From JAEZFI01 sp044508215 (GTDB lineage: Bacteria > Actinomycetota > Acidimicrobiia > Acidimicrobiales > Microtrichaceae): a DNA stretch of 15,084 nt. The translations under genes and the position numbers were made by a program. Of the stretch, positions 13,170 to 15,084 are shown one piece after another (position 1 is the first letter of the stretch; the number at the start of each line of letters is the position of its first letter). Below the pieces are notes generated by a model, which was given only the letters and a program-made list of their open reading frames with translations, was not told the origin of the DNA and made no database searches. Where the stretch lies: assembly GCA_044508215.1 (NCBI GenBank), contig JBIQID010000075.1, positions 1 to 15,084 of the forward strand. Direction: 5' to 3'.

Positions 13170-14947
13170 GCCCGTCGAGCCGCAGCAGCGTCGGCGGCGG
13201 CGCCGGCGTGGTGGCTCGAACGCGTGAACGGCGAGGACTCCACGTGAGCCAGGCCCAGCACCTGCTCGCCGTGGCGCTTCCACTCGTCGAACTGCTCGGG
13301 CGGCCACCAGCAGGCCACCGGCAGGTGGTGCGAGGTGGGGCGCAGGTACTGGCCGATGGTCACGATGTCGACCCCCACCGCCGCCAGGTCGGCCATCGTC
13401 GAGCGCACCTCGTCGTCGGTCTCGCCCATGCCGGCAACGATCCCCGACTTGGTCGTCATCCCCGCCGCAGCCGACCGGGCGAGGAGGGTGAGGCTGCGGG
13501 CGTAGGACGCGGACGGACGGGCGGCACGCTGCAGCCTCGGCACGGTCTCGATGTTGTGGTTCACCACGTCGGGGCGGGAGGCCAGCACGACGTCGAGCGC
13601 CGCGGGGTCGCCGCCGAGGTCGGAGATCAGCACCTCGATCCGTGCTTCCGGACGCACGGAGCGGACCGCTTCCACGGTGGCAGCGACGTGCGCTGCTCCC
13701 CCGTCCGCCAGGTCGTCGCGGGCGACCATGGTCACGACCACGAAGTCGAGCCCCATCCGCCGCACGGCCTCGGCGACTCGGGCCGGCTCGTCCGGGTCGA
13801 GGGCTCCGGGCTTGCGGGTGTCGACCAGGCAGAAGCCGCAGGCACGCGTGCAGCGCTCGCCGCAGACCATGAACGTGGCGGTGCCCTCCGCCCAGCACTC
13901 GGACAGGTTCGGGCAGCCCGCCTCCTCGCAGACGGTCACGAGGTGGAGGTCGCGCAAGGTGGCACCCAGGCGGGCCACCTCCGGGCCCAGCCGCAGCTTC
14001 GCCCGCATCCAGTCGGGCTTCGGCTCGGCGAGGGCGACGCCGCCGGAGACACCGGCCTCGGCGAGTCGCCCGAGCAGGCGGACGGAGGTGCCGGTCGAGG
14101 GCGCGGCCGCCGGCGCGGGGGGCGCGTCGGCTCGCCCGCGTGACGGGCCCGAGCCGGGCCGGGCGTACTTCGTGGCCTCACCGGGGCCGGCGCCGCGGCT
14201 GAAGGGCGTGAGGTCCCGACCGTCGGCGGGGGTGCGCCAGACGACGTCCGCCCGGTCGATCTCCCGAGGGCCACCGAGGTCGCGGGCTCCGTCACCGGAC
14301 GCGCCGAACCGCTCGACGAAGCGGGCGACGACCGCGTCGGTCACCTCCTCCATCGACGCCGACAGGCCCTCGGCCCGCACCGACGTGACCGGGAGCGTCA
14401 GGCCGCAGGGGACGATCGTGTCGAACCGGGCCAGGTCGCAGTCGACGTTCAGGGCGAAGCCGTGCATGGTCCTCCCCCGCGAGATCCGCACGCCGATGGC
14501 TGCGATCTTCCGGGGACGAGGCCCGTCGACGTCGAGCCACACCCCGGGGTAGCCGTCGAGGATCCCGGCGCCGGGCAGCCCCACATCAGCGAGCGCCGCG
14601 ATGAGCACCGATTCGAGCGCCTCGATGTAGTCGCGGGTCCGCACGACCTCGCCACGGGCGTGGTCGGCGATGGTCAGGATCGGGTAGCCGACGAGCTGGC
14701 CGGGTCCGTGGTACGTCACGTCGCCGCCGCGGTCCACCTCCACCACGTCACCGCCGAACTCGCCGGGGTCGACGAGCACGTGTGCGGCATCCGCGCGGAC
14801 GCCCAGGGTCAGGGTGTCGGGGTGCTCGAGGAGCAGCAGGTGGTCGTCGGGCGACGCCTCGAACAGGCGGTGCTGGAGGTCGAGGGCCTCGCGGTAGGCG
14901 ACGCGGCCGAGCCAGCGGACGCGGAGCGGCCGCGCGTCGCCCTCCAC
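13166..14947 (-). CDS. lipB-lipA: Fused octanoyltransferase-lipoyl synthase (LipB-LipA)
   Basis: One 593-residue frame joins both steps of lipoate assembly: moving octanoate from acyl carrier protein to a lipoyl domain, then inserting two sulfurs. The LipB half (about 1-215) shows RGGDVTYHGPGQLVGYPI (73-90), the catalytic Lys147 in RKIAAIG and Cys181 in IVPCGL. A Gly/Pro/Ala-rich linker covers about 216-305. The LipA half shows PKPDWMRAKL (309-318), the auxiliary-cluster cysteines Cys340, Cys345 and Cys351 in CEEAGCPNLSEC, the radical-SAM triad CTRACGFC (366-373), and the end motif RSSHHA (576-581), where many LipA have RSSYHA. No in-frame ATG, GTG or TTG is visible in the linker before Met314, which lies too far inside LipA, so separate translation is unlikely. 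GTG 14947 starts two bases after the E2 stop, with GGAG eight bases before it. Confidence 0.95.
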   Translation of the reverse strand: MEGDARPLRVRWLGRVAYREALDLQHRLFEASPDDHLLLLEHPDTLTLGVRADAAHVLVDPGEFGGDVVEVDRGGDVTYHGPGQLVGYPILTIADHARGEVVRTRDYIEALESVLIAALADVGLPGAGILDGYPGVWLDVDGPRPRKIAAIGVRISRGRTMHGFALNVDCDLARFDTIVPCGLTLPVTSVRAEGLSASMEEVTDAVVARFVERFGASGDGARDLGGPREIDRADVVWRTPADGRDLTPFSRGAGPGEATKYARPGSGPSRGRADAPPAPAAAPSTGTSVRLLGRLAEAGVSGGVALAEPKPDWMRAKLRLGPEVARLGATLRDLHLVTVCEEAGCPNLSECWAEGTATFMVCGERCTRACGFCLVDTRKPGALDPDEPARVAEAVRRMGLDFVVVTMVARDDLADGGAAHVAATVEAVRSVRPEARIEVLISDLGGDPAALDVVLASRPDVVNHNIETVPRLQRAARPSASYARSLTLLARSAAAGMTTKSGIVAGMGETDDEVRSTMADLAAVGVDIVTIGQYLRPTSHHLPVACWWPPEQFDEWKRHGEQVLGLAHVESSPFTRSSHHAGAAADAAAARRA

Positions 14948-14949
14948 GA

Positions 14950-15084
14950 TCAGAGCTCCGCTTGCCAGTCGCGGGTCTCGAGGATCTCCTTCACCCGCCG
15001 GAGGAACGCCGCGGCGTAGGCACCGTCGAACGCCCTGTGGTCCCAGCTCATGGTGAGGTTGCCGACCGAGTGGATCGCGATCGA
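14950..15084 (-). CDS. Lipoylated 2-oxoacid dehydrogenase E2 acyltransferase, C-terminal end
   Basis: The last 44 codons of a dihydrolipoamide acyltransferase, the core of a pyruvate, 2-oxoglutarate or branched-chain 2-oxoacid dehydrogenase complex. NLTMSWDHRAFDGAYAAAFL contains the family active-site motif DHRxxDG, with catalytic His and Asp. FLRRVKEILETRDW then follows the usual C-terminal pattern. The lipoyl domains, outside the window, would be substrates of the LipB-LipA fusion encoded two bases downstream. Which complex it belongs to cannot be told from this piece. The frame is open to the window edge and stops at 14950-14952. In mycobacteria the E2 gene dlaT also lies just upstream of lipB and lipA, which supports the reading. 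Confidence 0.9.
   Translation of the reverse strand, partial: SIAIHSVGNLTMSWDHRAFDGAYAAAFLRRVKEILETRDWQAEL

Noticed and set aside
13170..13898. N-terminal extension of the M24 peptidase into the lipoyl synthase region
   Set aside because: It would overlap LipA by about 730 bp and has shadow-like sequence. The 4 bp overlap at ATG 13169 is the normal operon junction.
1..15084. CRISPR array, tRNA, rRNA or riboswitch
   Set aside because: No regularly spaced repeats and no cloverleaf or rRNA-like stretches were noticed. The 5' end of metH, where a cobalamin riboswitch might lie, is outside the window.

Overview
The window is high-GC DNA (roughly 70% by eye) with the codon bias of an actinobacterium. 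Several features fit Actinomycetota, perhaps an Acidimicrobiia-like lineage: an E2-lipB-lipA gene order like the mycobacterial one, an actinobacterial-type MetH tail, a bacterial Ku with a Lys/Ala-rich tail, and several genes whose start codon lies six bases after a -10-like TANNNT hexamer (leaderless style). The class-level guess is an inference. A run of exactly 100 N (4480-4579) marks a scaffold gap, so this is a draft or metagenome assembly.

Left part (1-4479): the 3' end of cobalamin-dependent methionine synthase (metH), then a compact vapBC toxin-antitoxin pair with a symmetric four-half-site operator and a hairpin that would mask the vapC ribosome binding site. A minus-strand gene for a Lys/Ala-rich coiled-coil protein converges on vapC. 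Divergent from it is a Tat-exported PhoD-type phosphatase whose 3' end runs into the gap.

Middle (4580-9124): a family 4 glycosyltransferase and an extended-SDR sugar-nucleotide epimerase (UDP-glucuronate 4-epimerase-like) suggest an exopolysaccharide or capsule locus. A 23-codon ORF lies between them. A convergent gene encodes a probable lipoprotein with a glycoside-hydrolase-like barrel. It diverges, over a short double promoter, from a 3-hydroxyisobutyrate-dehydrogenase-family gene that overlaps a carboxymuconolactone-decarboxylase-family gene.

Right part (9134-15084, all minus strand): in transcription order, the C-terminus of a lipoylated-complex E2 acyltransferase, a natural LipB-LipA fusion, an M24 aminopeptidase, a multi-pass membrane protein, then Ku and a stand-alone LigD-type polymerase. 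The first four are packed with 2-8 bp gaps or a 4 bp overlap and look like one operon. The E2 protein is itself a substrate class of the octanoyltransferase and lipoyl synthase encoded next to it. Ku and the polymerase form a non-homologous end-joining (NHEJ) pair without a ligase in the window.

The most notable items are the single-polypeptide octanoyltransferase/lipoyl synthase, the layered control elements of vapBC, the possible leader ORF before the epimerase, and hairpins over the stop codons of convergent genes. I saw no CRISPR array, tRNA, rRNA, insertion sequence or attachment site.
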